NCBI RefSeq assembly: GCF_900114925.1
Contig: NZ_FOUR01000001.1
Span: forward strand, 248,001 to 312,000
DNA: 64,000 nt
Reading direction: 5' to 3'
From: Marinobacter pelagius
Lineage (GTDB): Bacteria; Pseudomonadota; Gammaproteobacteria; Pseudomonadales; Oleiphilaceae
A program made the translations under genes and the position numbers. The notes under the pieces were generated by a model. That model was not told the origin of the DNA. It made no database searches and saw only the letters and a list, made by a program, of their open reading frames with translations. Below, piece by piece: positions 25,080 through 33,471 of this stretch. Position 1 is the first letter of the stretch. Every line of letters begins with the position of its first letter.

Positions 25080-26276
25080 ATGAGCACGGAAGATCCGAGA
25101 CGAATACCGGGAGCCTGGCGCGCCCTGCTCCCTGCCACGGCGCTGAGCCTGGCCGCCACGCCCGTTCTCAACGCCGCAGAATGCCCGACCGAGGGCCTGA
25201 GGGCGCCTCTCGGCTACTACCAGATCCCCGAGGCCAGGGAGGATGCCGGCGACTACGACTGCGAGATGGTGCCACCGCACACCGGTGACATGGACTTCAC
25301 CAGCAAGTACGAGGGCAGTGACAGCGCCCGTAACGAACTCAACGAGGCTGCCTACCAGGAATACCTGAAGGCATCGGAAAACATCCGTGGTTTCGAGAAA
25401 GCGGTCATTGCCGCCGCCGACGACTACCAGGTGGACGGGGACGGCCCCGCCGCCCGGGACTGCGTGCTGGACAACCTGGAACAGTGGGCCAGCGCCGACG
25501 CCCTGTTGCCGGAGAACATCAATCATGTTGGCCAGGCGGTGCGCAAATGGGCACTGGCGGCATCGGCCAACGCCTATCTGCGGGTGAAGCTGTCCTCCAG
25601 CGAAACCGCCCTGGAACCGGAGCGGATGGACCGCATCGAGGACTGGCTCTCCCGGGTGGTCGGTGGCGTGCGCGAGTACTACACCGATCGCGAACCCAGG
25701 AAGGTGAACAATCACGACTACTGGGCCGCCTGGGCGGTCATGTCTGCGTCCGTGGCGACCGGTGACTGTGACGACTGGTCCTGGTCCCTTGCCAAGTTTG
25801 ACGAGGCCATGGGCCAGATCACCTCCGACGGCTACCTGCCCAAGGAGCTCAGCCGCGAGGACCGCGCCCTGGAGTACCTGAACTACGCCATGCAGCCACT
25901 GACGCTCCTTGCCGTGTTCGCCGAGGTGAATGATACGCCGGCCTACGACGGTAACCGGGAGCGGTTCGTCAAGCTGGCCCAGAACGTGGTGGATGGCCTG
26001 GAGGAGCCCGACCGGATAGCCGCCATCAATGGCCACGAGCAGATCACCAAGGGGCTCTATACCGGCTGGGGCCTGGCCTGGATGCGCCCCTGGACCGAAA
26101 CCTGGAGTGGCCTGCCGGGCATGTCCTCCTTCCTGGAGGAGTATGGCCCGATGAAGAGCACCCGCCTCGGTGGCGACATCGAGTTTCTGTATGGCATCGA
26201 GCCGCTCTGGCCCGACGGAACGGATCCCTTCCCCCCGACGGACCTGCGCATCAACGGACACACAACCAACGGCTGA
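25080..26276 (+). CDS. algL: Poly(beta-D-mannuronate) lyase
   Basis: A 398-residue periplasmic PL5 family lyase that clears misdirected polymer from the periplasm. The signal peptide runs to about residue 31 (PVLNAAECP). Family motifs: SKYEGSDSARNELNE, NHVGQAVRKWAL, NNHDYWAAWAVM with the catalytic Asn211 and His212 region, and EYLNYAMQPL. It is longer than P. aeruginosa AlgL (367), with the extra length at both ends. The GGAGA site before 25080 is clear. It neighbours algX as in Pseudomonas, but the pair has moved together to after algF. Confidence 0.94.
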   Translation: MSTEDPRRIPGAWRALLPATALSLAATPVLNAAECPTEGLRAPLGYYQIPEAREDAGDYDCEMVPPHTGDMDFTSKYEGSDSARNELNEAAYQEYLKASENIRGFEKAVIAAADDYQVDGDGPAARDCVLDNLEQWASADALLPENINHVGQAVRKWALAASANAYLRVKLSSSETALEPERMDRIEDWLSRVVGGVREYYTDREPRKVNNHDYWAAWAVMSASVATGDCDDWSWSLAKFDEAMGQITSDGYLPKELSREDRALEYLNYAMQPLTLLAVFAEVNDTPAYDGNRERFVKLAQNVVDGLEEPDRIAAINGHEQITKGLYTGWGLAWMRPWTETWSGLPGMSSFLEEYGPMKSTRLGGDIEFLYGIEPLWPDGTDPFPPTDLRINGHTTNG

Positions 26277-26354
26277 CCAATGGAACCAACCCAGGTCAGA
26301 AACCCGCCCGGAACCGACACCGGGCCTTCAAGAAACGAGGAAAGGAGCAGGACT

Positions 26355-27833
26355 ATGATTCCAGTGATACTCTCAGGTGGCACAGGCTCCCGGCTTTGGC
26401 CATTATCGCGCCGTGCCTACCCCAAGCAGTTTCTTCCCCTGCTGAACGAACAAAGCATGTTCCAGCAGACTCTGGCCCGCCTGCCGGAAACGGAGGTTGA
26501 GGCCCCCGTCATCGTGGCCAACGAGGACCACCGGTTCCTGGTTCAGGAACAGCTCAGCGCCATTGGCAAAGCACCACAATCCATCCTGCTGGAACCGTTC
26601 GGGCGCAACACCGCACCCGCCGTGGCTCTGGCCGCCATCGAGGTGGCCCGGCGGGACCCCAGGGCCGTCATGCTGGTACTGCCGGCGGACCATGCCATTG
26701 ATCAGACCGAGCCTTTCCACAAGGCCATCGCGGAGGGCATGAAGGTTGCCAGGGACGGCAACCTGGTCCTGTTCGGCATCACTCCGGACCGGCCGGAAAC
26801 CGGGTACGGCTATGTCGCTGCCGGCAACCCGGAGCTTGAACCCAACGAGTCGCGTCCGGTCCGCCAATTTATTGAAAAGCCCGATGCGGCCACAGCCCGG
26901 ACACTGCTCGAGGAAGGTGGCTACTACTGGAACAGCGGCATGTTCATGTTCCGCGCCGACGTCTATCTGGCGGAGCTGAAAAAGCACAGCCGCGATATCT
27001 ACGACACCGTTTTGCTGGCCGCCAAATCCCTGGAGCAGGACATGGGCTTCAAGCGGATTCCCGCTGAAATCTTCGAGCACTGCCCCGAGGATTCCATCGA
27101 CTACGCGGTGATGGAAAAAACCACCCGCGCCACCCTGGTGCCGCTGGATGCGGGCTGGAATGACGTGGGCGCCTGGTCCTCAATCTGGGACATCAGCAAC
27201 AAGGATGACCAACGCAACGCCGTCTTCAGCGACGCCTGCCTGCGGGAGACCTCCGGGTGCCTGGTCCATGCCCCCGATAAACTGGTGGCCATGGTTGGCG
27301 TTGAAGATCTGGTTGTGGTGGACACCAAGGACGCCCTGATGGTCGCCCGCCGCGATTGCGTTCAGGACGTCAAACACGTCGTCAATGAGCTCAAGTCCCA
27401 GGCAAGGTCGGAAACCGAGGTTCACCGGGAAGTATTCCGCCCGTGGGGCAGCTACGACAGTATCGACAACGGCAACCGGTTCCAGGTCAAACGGATCACC
27501 GTCAAACCCGGCGAGAAGCTCTCCCTGCAGAAGCACCACCACCGAGCCGAACACTGGATCATCGTCCGCGGCACCGCGGAAGTGACCCGGGATGAGGAAA
27601 CCTTCCTGCTCTCGGAGAACGAGTCCACCTACATACCGATCGGTTCGGTCCATCGCCTGCTCAATCCCGGCAAGATTCCCCTGGAACTGATCGAGGTCCA
27701 GTCCGGCGCCTACCTTGGCGAGGACGATATCGAGCGACTGGATGACCAGTACGGCCGCACGCCCCAGGAAACGGAGTCCGGCTACGACGAAGTGGAAGAA
27801 GAAGCCATCCCGGTGATGATGACCCGGGCCTGA
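26355..27833 (+). CDS. algA: Bifunctional phosphomannose isomerase / GDP-mannose pyrophosphorylase
   Basis: A 492-residue cytoplasmic enzyme for two steps: fructose-6-P to mannose-6-P, and mannose-1-P plus GTP to GDP-mannose. The N-terminal pyrophosphorylase half has LSGGTGSRLWPLSR (start) and FIEKPD near residue 176. The C-terminal isomerase cupin half has RPWGSYDSI, KPGEKLSLQKHHHRAEHW and GTAEVT. The ATG at 26355 directly follows AGGAGCAGGACT. An in-frame ATG 75 bp upstream encodes a low-complexity extension and is rejected. Confidence 0.95.
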   Translation: MIPVILSGGTGSRLWPLSRRAYPKQFLPLLNEQSMFQQTLARLPETEVEAPVIVANEDHRFLVQEQLSAIGKAPQSILLEPFGRNTAPAVALAAIEVARRDPRAVMLVLPADHAIDQTEPFHKAIAEGMKVARDGNLVLFGITPDRPETGYGYVAAGNPELEPNESRPVRQFIEKPDAATARTLLEEGGYYWNSGMFMFRADVYLAELKKHSRDIYDTVLLAAKSLEQDMGFKRIPAEIFEHCPEDSIDYAVMEKTTRATLVPLDAGWNDVGAWSSIWDISNKDDQRNAVFSDACLRETSGCLVHAPDKLVAMVGVEDLVVVDTKDALMVARRDCVQDVKHVVNELKSQARSETEVHREVFRPWGSYDSIDNGNRFQVKRITVKPGEKLSLQKHHHRAEHWIIVRGTAEVTRDEETFLLSENESTYIPIGSVHRLLNPGKIPLELIEVQSGAYLGEDDIERLDDQYGRTPQETESGYDEVEEEAIPVMMTRA

Positions 27834-27893
27834 AACCAGGGCCCGGCCTCCGGGGCCCGGGCCTGTTTCCCAGCGATTCAGAGGAGACTGACC

Positions 27894-29282
27894 ATGGATC
27901 TTGACTGCTTTAAAGCCTATGACATCCGGGGCAAGGTACCGGAACAACTCAATCCCGAACTGGCCGAGCGCATCGGCCGGTCCTATGTGGAGGTCACCGG
28001 CGCCCGCAAGGTGATCGTCGGCTACGATATCCGGCTGTCCAGCCCCGAGATTGCGGCGGCACTCAGCGAGGGACTACGGACAGCGGGTGCCAATGTGTTC
28101 GATATCGGCCAGTGTGGTACCGAGCAGGTGTACTTCGCGACCAGCCACTTCGGCATGGATGGCGGCATCATGGTAACCGCAAGCCATAACCCCAAAGACT
28201 ACAATGGCATGAAGATGGTCGGCCCGGATGCCCGCCCGATCAGTTCCACCAACGGCTTGCTGGCAATCCGGGAGGGGTGCCGGGAACCCCTGGGCAATGC
28301 CCGCCAGCCGGGTGAACTTTTCCAGATCGATGCCATGAAACCTTACATCGAGCATCTTCTCGGCTACATCGACATAGATACCCTGACCCCTCTGAACATC
28401 GTGGTGAATCCGGGCAATGGCGGTGCCGGAGAGGTTATTGATGCCCTCGAACCGTATCTGCCGTTCGAGTTCCACCGTGTCCACCATACGCCCGACGGCA
28501 ACTTTCCCAACGGCGTTCCGAATCCTTTGCTCCCGGAAAACCGGACGCCCACATCCATGGCCGTCACTGCCAGCAATGCCGCCATGGGCATCGCCTGGGA
28601 CGGCGACTTTGACCGCTGCTTTTTCTTTGACGAGAAGGGCCGGTTCATCGAAGGCTATTACATCGTTGGCCTGCTGGCAGACCAGTTCCTGCGCAAGACC
28701 GGCGGCGGCAAGGTGATCCATGACCCGCGCCTGACCTGGAATACCCGCGAGCTGGTACAGGAAGCCGGCGGCGAGCCCATTGAAAGCAAAACCGGCCATG
28801 CGTTCATCAAGGAGCGCATGCGGGACGAGGACGCCATCTACGGTGGCGAGATGAGCGCCCATCATTATTTCCGGGACTTCGCCTATTGCGACAGTGGCAT
28901 GATCCCCTGGCTGCTGGTGGCGGAGCGGCTGTGCCAATCGGGGGTGTCGCTGTCGTCATTGATCGATGCCCGAATTGAGACCTTCCCCGCCAGCGGTGAA
29001 ATCAACCGGACGGTGAAGGACCCGGAACACATCCTCCAGGGCATCGAGCGCCGGTATCTGGAGGAAGCCCTGTCGGTCACGCACACCGATGGTCTGAGCA
29101 TGGAGTTCCAGCGCTGGCGCTTCAACCTGCGCATGTCCAACACCGAACCGGTAATCCGGCTGAACGTGGAGAGCCGGGGCGATATCGAACTGATGAAATC
29201 CTTTACCCGCTCCCTGCTCGATGACATCGAGGAACTTGATGGCCAGAGCCTTCGGGATCCCCAACTCAGCGTCGCCCTCTGA
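27894..29282 (+). CDS. manB: Phosphomannomutase, CpsG/ManB type
   Basis: A 462-residue alpha-phosphohexomutase that interconverts mannose-6-P and mannose-1-P, the step between the two AlgA activities. [10 protein letters not shown] opens the protein, the phosphoserine is in [11 protein letters not shown], metal ligands are in DGDFDRCF, sugar specificity is in [10 protein letters not shown], and phosphate binding is in SNTEPVIR. The detailed text ([31 protein letters not shown]) is that of enterobacterial CpsG/ManB rather than Pseudomonas AlgC. It is the last gene of the alginate operon, 60 bp after algA, and the gap holds GGCCCGG-rich inverted repeats. Confidence 0.93.
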   Translation: MDLDCFKAYDIRGKVPEQLNPELAERIGRSYVEVTGARKVIVGYDIRLSSPEIAAALSEGLRTAGANVFDIGQCGTEQVYFATSHFGMDGGIMVTASHNPKDYNGMKMVGPDARPISSTNGLLAIREGCREPLGNARQPGELFQIDAMKPYIEHLLGYIDIDTLTPLNIVVNPGNGGAGEVIDALEPYLPFEFHRVHHTPDGNFPNGVPNPLLPENRTPTSMAVTASNAAMGIAWDGDFDRCFFFDEKGRFIEGYYIVGLLADQFLRKTGGGKVIHDPRLTWNTRELVQEAGGEPIESKTGHAFIKERMRDEDAIYGGEMSAHHYFRDFAYCDSGMIPWLLVAERLCQSGVSLSSLIDARIETFPASGEINRTVKDPEHILQGIERRYLEEALSVTHTDGLSMEFQRWRFNLRMSNTEPVIRLNVESRGDIELMKSFTRSLLDDIEELDGQSLRDPQLSVAL

Positions 29283-29289
29283 GACCGGA

Positions 29290-29322
29290 CAACCTGGCCC
29301 TCACCAACGGGGTGCCAGGTTG
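29290..29322 (+). terminator. Hairpin at the end of the alginate operon
   Basis: CAACCTGGC and GCCAGGTTG form a perfect 9-bp stem, with an inner CACC/GGTG pairing in the loop, eight bases after the manB stop. There is no T-run directly after it, so termination may be incomplete or Rho-assisted. Its position fits the operon end. Confidence 0.6.
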
Positions 29323-29424
29323 CTCCCCTCGCCGGGTGCGCCAGGCACTGGATAAAAAAACGCCAATCGGGGATAATCACAACCCGTTTTTTAACCCGCT
29401 GTTTTTACTTTTCCGCCCAGTACC

Positions 29425-29757
29425 ATGACAATTTTACAAGTAGCCCAGACACTTATCTTTATCGTTCTGCTTCTGAACACAGTACACCTGTTACCTGTGC
29501 TGGGACGCACTCTGACGGGACCGGCCAACACCCTTCAGCCGGGATTCCATTACAGCATCCTCGGCGTCCGGCTGTTGCGTAACGGCATCGGCCTGATCCT
29601 GGTGCCCGCCGTCGCCGCGCCGAACCCCGAGGTTCACGGCCTGGTGCCTTTCGGCATTTTCGTGTTCCTGATGCTCGCCGGCATCAACAGCCTGCTGACG
29701 CAACTGCAGAAGCGCAGCCTGATGGACTGGTCCGAGGACCGTTACGGCACCGAGTGA
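29425..29757 (+). CDS. Small membrane protein of unknown function
   Basis: A 110-residue protein with three likely membrane helices: about residues 5-25, 45-65 and 73-90. It starts MTILQVAQTLIFIVLLLN and has a charged C-terminal tail. There is no motif I recognise. It may be a conserved Marinobacter-type hypothetical. Its last 16 bases overlap the 3' end of the convergent reductase gene. It is unlikely to belong to the alginate operon because a hairpin and a 140-bp gap separate them. Confidence 0.65.
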   Translation: MTILQVAQTLIFIVLLLNTVHLLPVLGRTLTGPANTLQPGFHYSILGVRLLRNGIGLILVPAVAAPNPEVHGLVPFGIFVFLMLAGINSLLTQLQKRSLMDWSEDRYGTE

Positions 29758-30707
29758 TCCCCACTCTCCTGAAACTGCAACAAGGCATTGACGGTCTGGG
29801 TGTAGGGTGCCGGAATGCCCAGACGTTCGCATCGCCGGAGCACCGCCCCGGCGATGCTGTCCAGCTCCAGCGGCCGGCCCTTTTCCTTGTCCACCAGCAT
29901 GGACGTCTTGATGGCGTTGAAGTTGCTGATCAGGTCAAACATCTCGTCCAGATCCTTCTGACCCAGGTTTACCCCATCCGCCTTCGAAGCCTCCACCGTC
30001 TCCGCCATCATGCCGTAGACGATCTTGCCGAATTCCGGGTGATGGGTCAGGCTTCGGGTATCCAGGCCGGTCAGGGCCGAGAGCGGATTGACCCCGTTGT
30101 TGATCACCAGCTTGCGCCACAGTTCGTAGCGGATATTGTCGGTGACCGTGGTGGGAATGCCGGCTTCGTTGAACGCACTCTCGAGGCGATCGAGCAGCGG
30201 CAACCGGGTATCGTTCTGGTTGTCTGCTTGCGGCCACGCCCCCATAACAACCTGGGCCATGCCCTCGGCGAACACCTTGCCGGGCTCGACGATATGCCCA
30301 CCGATGCGCACTGCCAGGCCGCCCAACACCCGGCTTTGTCCGACGACATCGGCAATCAGCGGCTCATTGTCCACGCCGTTTTGCAGAGAGAGCACCGGAA
30401 CGGAGCCGGCCCGGAGCCAGTCGCCGAGTTCCTTCATCACCGGTCCGGTCGCAGTGGACTTCAAGGCAACCGCAACCAGATCAAAATCATCCGGCTGATA
30501 ATTCTGTACCAGTGCTGCGTGATCCACCGCCGGCAGCCCGCAATCCAGCTTCTCGCCCTCGTAATCTACCCGAAGCCCCGCGCTTTGCAGGGCTGTCAGG
30601 TGTTCCCCCCGGGCGGTGAGCACTACCGAGTGACCCGCTTTGGCAAGCCGGGCCGCGTAATAGGCGCCGATCCCGCCGGCGCCGATCATCAATATTTTAA
30701 AGGACAT
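29742..30707 (-). CDS. panE: 2-dehydropantoate 2-reductase family protein
   Basis: A 321-residue NADP-dependent reductase with an N-terminal Rossmann motif MIGAGGIGAYYAARLAKAGH. The catalytic Lys is in ELWRKLVINNGVNPLSAL (about residue 190), and the C-terminal EVxxAxGVN-like helix reads TVEASKADGVNLG. The family reduces ketopantoate to pantoate for coenzyme A, but many genomes have several paralogues of unknown substrate. The N-terminal half matches the ketopantoate reductase pattern well. The gene is convergent with the small membrane protein. Confidence 0.83.
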   Translation of the reverse strand: MSFKILMIGAGGIGAYYAARLAKAGHSVVLTARGEHLTALQSAGLRVDYEGEKLDCGLPAVDHAALVQNYQPDDFDLVAVALKSTATGPVMKELGDWLRAGSVPVLSLQNGVDNEPLIADVVGQSRVLGGLAVRIGGHIVEPGKVFAEGMAQVVMGAWPQADNQNDTRLPLLDRLESAFNEAGIPTTVTDNIRYELWRKLVINNGVNPLSALTGLDTRSLTHHPEFGKIVYGMMAETVEASKADGVNLGQKDLDEMFDLISNFNAIKTSMLVDKEKGRPLELDSIAGAVLRRCERLGIPAPYTQTVNALLQFQESGDHSVP

Positions 30708-30743
30708 GGTATGAGATCCTTCTGTTGAATGGCCGTCACTTTA

Positions 30744-31940
30744 CTACATCCGTAACTTCCACAGGTCCGGTCGAGACAGCCCGAAGCGGTACAACACCCC
30801 GGCAATCACCGCCACCACAGCCCCCGACAGGGCAAAGGACACGCCAAAACCGCCCGCTTCCAGGATCGCACCGAACAGCAGCGGAGCCAGGAAGTGGATC
30901 GCCCGGTTGGCCATCAGCCGCATACCGAGCGCGCCGGCCCGCTGGGCCTTCTCGACATTCTCCGCCAGCACCACCATCGACAAGGGCTGACAGAGCCCGG
31001 CCCCGAGTCCCACCAGAACCGACAACAGCGCCACGAGCGGCGCATTACCGGCAAATCCGAGGCACCCCAGGCCGAGTGAGAGCGTACCGAGGGACAGGTA
31101 GGTGGCGTTTTCCCGGCCGCCCACCCAGGCAATGATTCTCGGGATGAACGGGCGGGCGAGCATGGAGACGCCCGCCCGCAGGCTGACCAGCACCCCGATC
31201 ACCGCCGCACTCATCTCGAGACTGTCGAGATACACGGGCAGGTAGCTGCCATAAACGCCCAGCGCGAACATGCCGGCGATCGTGATGAGTACCGAAACCT
31301 GCACGCCGGTATTCTCGCGCATCAACCTGGCCTGAGCCCGGAATCCGGTTTGCGACCGGGCTACCCGCTCGCCCCGGTTCGCCTCGCCGGTGAGCAACAG
31401 GCCGGTAACGCCGCCAGCCAAGGCGATCGCCGCCATCACCAGGAAAAGATTGCCAACGCCTCCTGCTACTTCGATCCAGCCACCGGCAATCAGCGGCCCA
31501 ATCACCTGGCCGCCGGACAGCCAGGTCGCATACCACCCGAAATAGCCTTCCAACCTGGGCCCAGTCGCCAGTGACGAGATCACGGTCTGCGCCGAGAGCA
31601 CCATCTGCAGATGGGCCAGCCCGACCAGCAGCTGGCCGGCAATCAGGCCATAGAAGCCCGGCACCACCTGCATCAACACCAGACCCACCACCATGACCAG
31701 CGCCCCCGCCACCAGGGTCACCCGTCCCCCATGCCGGGTGACCACACCGCCCAGGGGAATGGCCAGCAGAAACGGCAGCAGGTACTGGGAACTCAGCACC
31801 ACGCCCAGCATCAGCGGGCTGGCACCCAACTCCAGGCCATAGACCGGAACCGTCACCAGCAACATCGAGTAGACAACGAAACAGAACGTCAGCGATACGC
31901 AGACGGACACGAAGTTTCGTTTGGTCTCGTCAGCAGACAA
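30744..31940 (-). CDS. MFS transporter
   Basis: A major facilitator protein of about 398 residues with twelve predicted helices. SVCVSLTFCFVVYSMLLVTVPVYGLELG starts helix 1, and the loop between helices 2 and 3 has the MFS-like GVVTRHGGRVTLV. The open frame extends further upstream through sequence antisense to the nitroreductase. I therefore place the start at TTG 31940 (MSADETKRNF) with GGAG nine bases upstream. The start is uncertain, and CTG at 31943 is also possible. Substrate is unknown; it is divergent from nfsA. Confidence 0.8.
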   Translation of the reverse strand: MSADETKRNFVSVCVSLTFCFVVYSMLLVTVPVYGLELGASPLMLGVVLSSQYLLPFLLAIPLGGVVTRHGGRVTLVAGALVMVVGLVLMQVVPGFYGLIAGQLLVGLAHLQMVLSAQTVISSLATGPRLEGYFGWYATWLSGGQVIGPLIAGGWIEVAGGVGNLFLVMAAIALAGGVTGLLLTGEANRGERVARSQTGFRAQARLMRENTGVQVSVLITIAGMFALGVYGSYLPVYLDSLEMSAAVIGVLVSLRAGVSMLARPFIPRIIAWVGGRENATYLSLGTLSLGLGCLGFAGNAPLVALLSVLVGLGAGLCQPLSMVVLAENVEKAQRAGALGMRLMANRAIHFLAPLLFGAILEAGGFGVSFALSGAVVAVIAGVLYRFGLSRPDLWKLRM

Positions 31941-32051
31941 CAGCGTAATCTCCAGGGAAAGGGTTTGTCGGTGGTTTGCCTTGCGGGCATTGAACCGATT
32001 ATTGTGACTTGTTTCGTATGCTACCTGAAAGCCATGTACCAGAGAGAACCC

Positions 32052-32789
32052 ATGAATCCGACCATTGAACTCCTGAAATCCCACCGCTCCATCCGCAAGT
32101 TCAAGGATCAGAAGATCCCCCATGAACGGCTGGAAGAGCTGGTTCGCGCCGGCCAGTGCGCCGCCACCTCAAATCATGTGCAGGCCTACTCCATCATCCA
32201 CGTGGTCAATCCGGAGAACCGCCGGAAGATTTCCGAACTGGCCGGTGGCCAGGCCCATGTGGTGGAAGCTTCGGATTTCCTGGTGTTCTGCGCCGACATG
32301 AAACGCTCCACCGAGGCCGCGGAGCGAGCGGGCGCCGACGTGGTCCGGGGTATGACCGAGCAACTGGTGGTGGCCAGTGTGGATGCCGCCCTGATGGCCC
32401 AAAACGTGGCGGTTGCCGCCGAATCCGAGGGCCTGGGGCTGTGTTATGTGGGCGGTATCCGGAATGATCCGGCCCAGGTGGCCGAGATTCTGAAGCTGCC
32501 GGAGCACGTCTACCCGGTGTTCGGCATGAGCCTCGGCTACCCGGACCAGGATCCGGAGGTGAAGCCCCGGCTGCCGCTGGAGACCATCCTCAAGGAAGAT
32601 TATTACGACGACAGCAAGGACGAGGAACAGGTCGCCGGGTTCGACGACACCATGCACCAGTATTACCTGGACCGCACTGGTGGCAACAAGGACTCCAACT
32701 GGTCGAAGGAGCTGAAGCCGCTGTTCACCACCAAACTGCGGCCCCACATGAAGGAATTCCTCAACAAGCGCGGGTTCGGGGTCAAGTAA
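32052..32789 (+). CDS. nfsA: Oxygen-insensitive NADPH nitroreductase
   Basis: A 245-residue FMN flavoprotein. NPTIELLKSHRSIRKF at the start, FLVFCADMKR, ASVDAALMAQNVAVAAESEGLG, GGIRNDPAQV and LKPRLP-like KPRLPLETIL all match E. coli NfsA closely and in order. It reduces nitroaromatics and quinones by two electrons using NADPH. The ATG at 32052 has an AGAGAGAA site. The upstream part of the open frame is antisense to the MFS gene. The two genes are divergent, with a gap of about 110 bp. Confidence 0.9.
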   Translation: MNPTIELLKSHRSIRKFKDQKIPHERLEELVRAGQCAATSNHVQAYSIIHVVNPENRRKISELAGGQAHVVEASDFLVFCADMKRSTEAAERAGADVVRGMTEQLVVASVDAALMAQNVAVAAESEGLGLCYVGGIRNDPAQVAEILKLPEHVYPVFGMSLGYPDQDPEVKPRLPLETILKEDYYDDSKDEEQVAGFDDTMHQYYLDRTGGNKDSNWSKELKPLFTTKLRPHMKEFLNKRGFGVK

Positions 32790-32798
32790 CCCCCCGCC

Positions 32799-33470
32799 TC
32801 AGGCGTCCTCAAGGATGAGGACCACCAGCTCCTTCGGGCCATGGGCGCCGTAGGCCAGGACCTGCTCGATATCCGCGGTCTTGGACGGGCCGGACACCAG
32901 CAACAGGTTGGTGGGCAGGCCCGCCGACCAGTTCTGGCGCTGCATCATGGCGTAAAGGTTATCCTCTATCTCGCTGGCCTTGAGCAGGGCGATGTGCAGC
33001 GGCGGCAACAGGCTCATCAGCCTCGGCTCGTGCCGGTCCGGCCAGAGCACCAGCGAGCCGGTGGCAGCGATGGCACCAACGGTGCCGGTAATGCTCGCAT
33101 CCACTTCCCAGAACAGTTCCTCTTTCCATTCCTCCACCGGCCGGTCGTAGGCCAGCAGTTGCACCGACGACCCTGACTGCTGCCAGTATTCCGCGAGTTG
33201 CTGGCCATGGGCGGTTGCCGGGGCATGGACCAGATTGGCGAGGTCCCGCTCGGCCAGTATCGCGGCCACTTTTTCCGGCCAGTTGTCACTGCTGACCTGA
33301 TGGATCTCGGTGTGCACCGCTTCCATCAGGTTGCGCAGCCGGGTGATCCGGTCCTCCGGCGCGTACTGCCAGGGCTCGGTCACCAGGCGCTCGTCGAAGT
33401 CGTCCGGGCGCGGAATGGAGCCTGCCAGGCCGCTGCGAAGCTTGTTCAGGATATTGCTGCGGGCGCTCAT
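32799..33470 (-). CDS. lutC: L-lactate utilisation protein LutC/LldG
   Basis: A 223-residue LUD-domain protein, one of three subunits of the non-flavin lactate dehydrogenase that feeds electrons from L-lactate to the chain. The N-terminus MSARSNILNKLRSGL and the later SITGTVGAIAATGSLVLWPD and LLVSGPSKTADIEQVLAYGAHGPKEL are diagnostic. The start at 33470 follows GGAGGG, one base after the lutB stop. It is the last gene of lldP-lutABC and converges on nfsA with 10 bp between stops. Confidence 0.92.
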   Translation of the reverse strand: MSARSNILNKLRSGLAGSIPRPDDFDERLVTEPWQYAPEDRITRLRNLMEAVHTEIHQVSSDNWPEKVAAILAERDLANLVHAPATAHGQQLAEYWQQSGSSVQLLAYDRPVEEWKEELFWEVDASITGTVGAIAATGSLVLWPDRHEPRLMSLLPPLHIALLKASEIEDNLYAMMQRQNWSAGLPTNLLLVSGPSKTADIEQVLAYGAHGPKELVVLILEDA

Positions 33471-33471
33471 G

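Noticed and set aside
24264-26261. 665-residue minus-strand open frame over algX and algL
   Set aside because: Long but antisense to two well-identified genes; no signal peptide, domain or ribosome site of its own.
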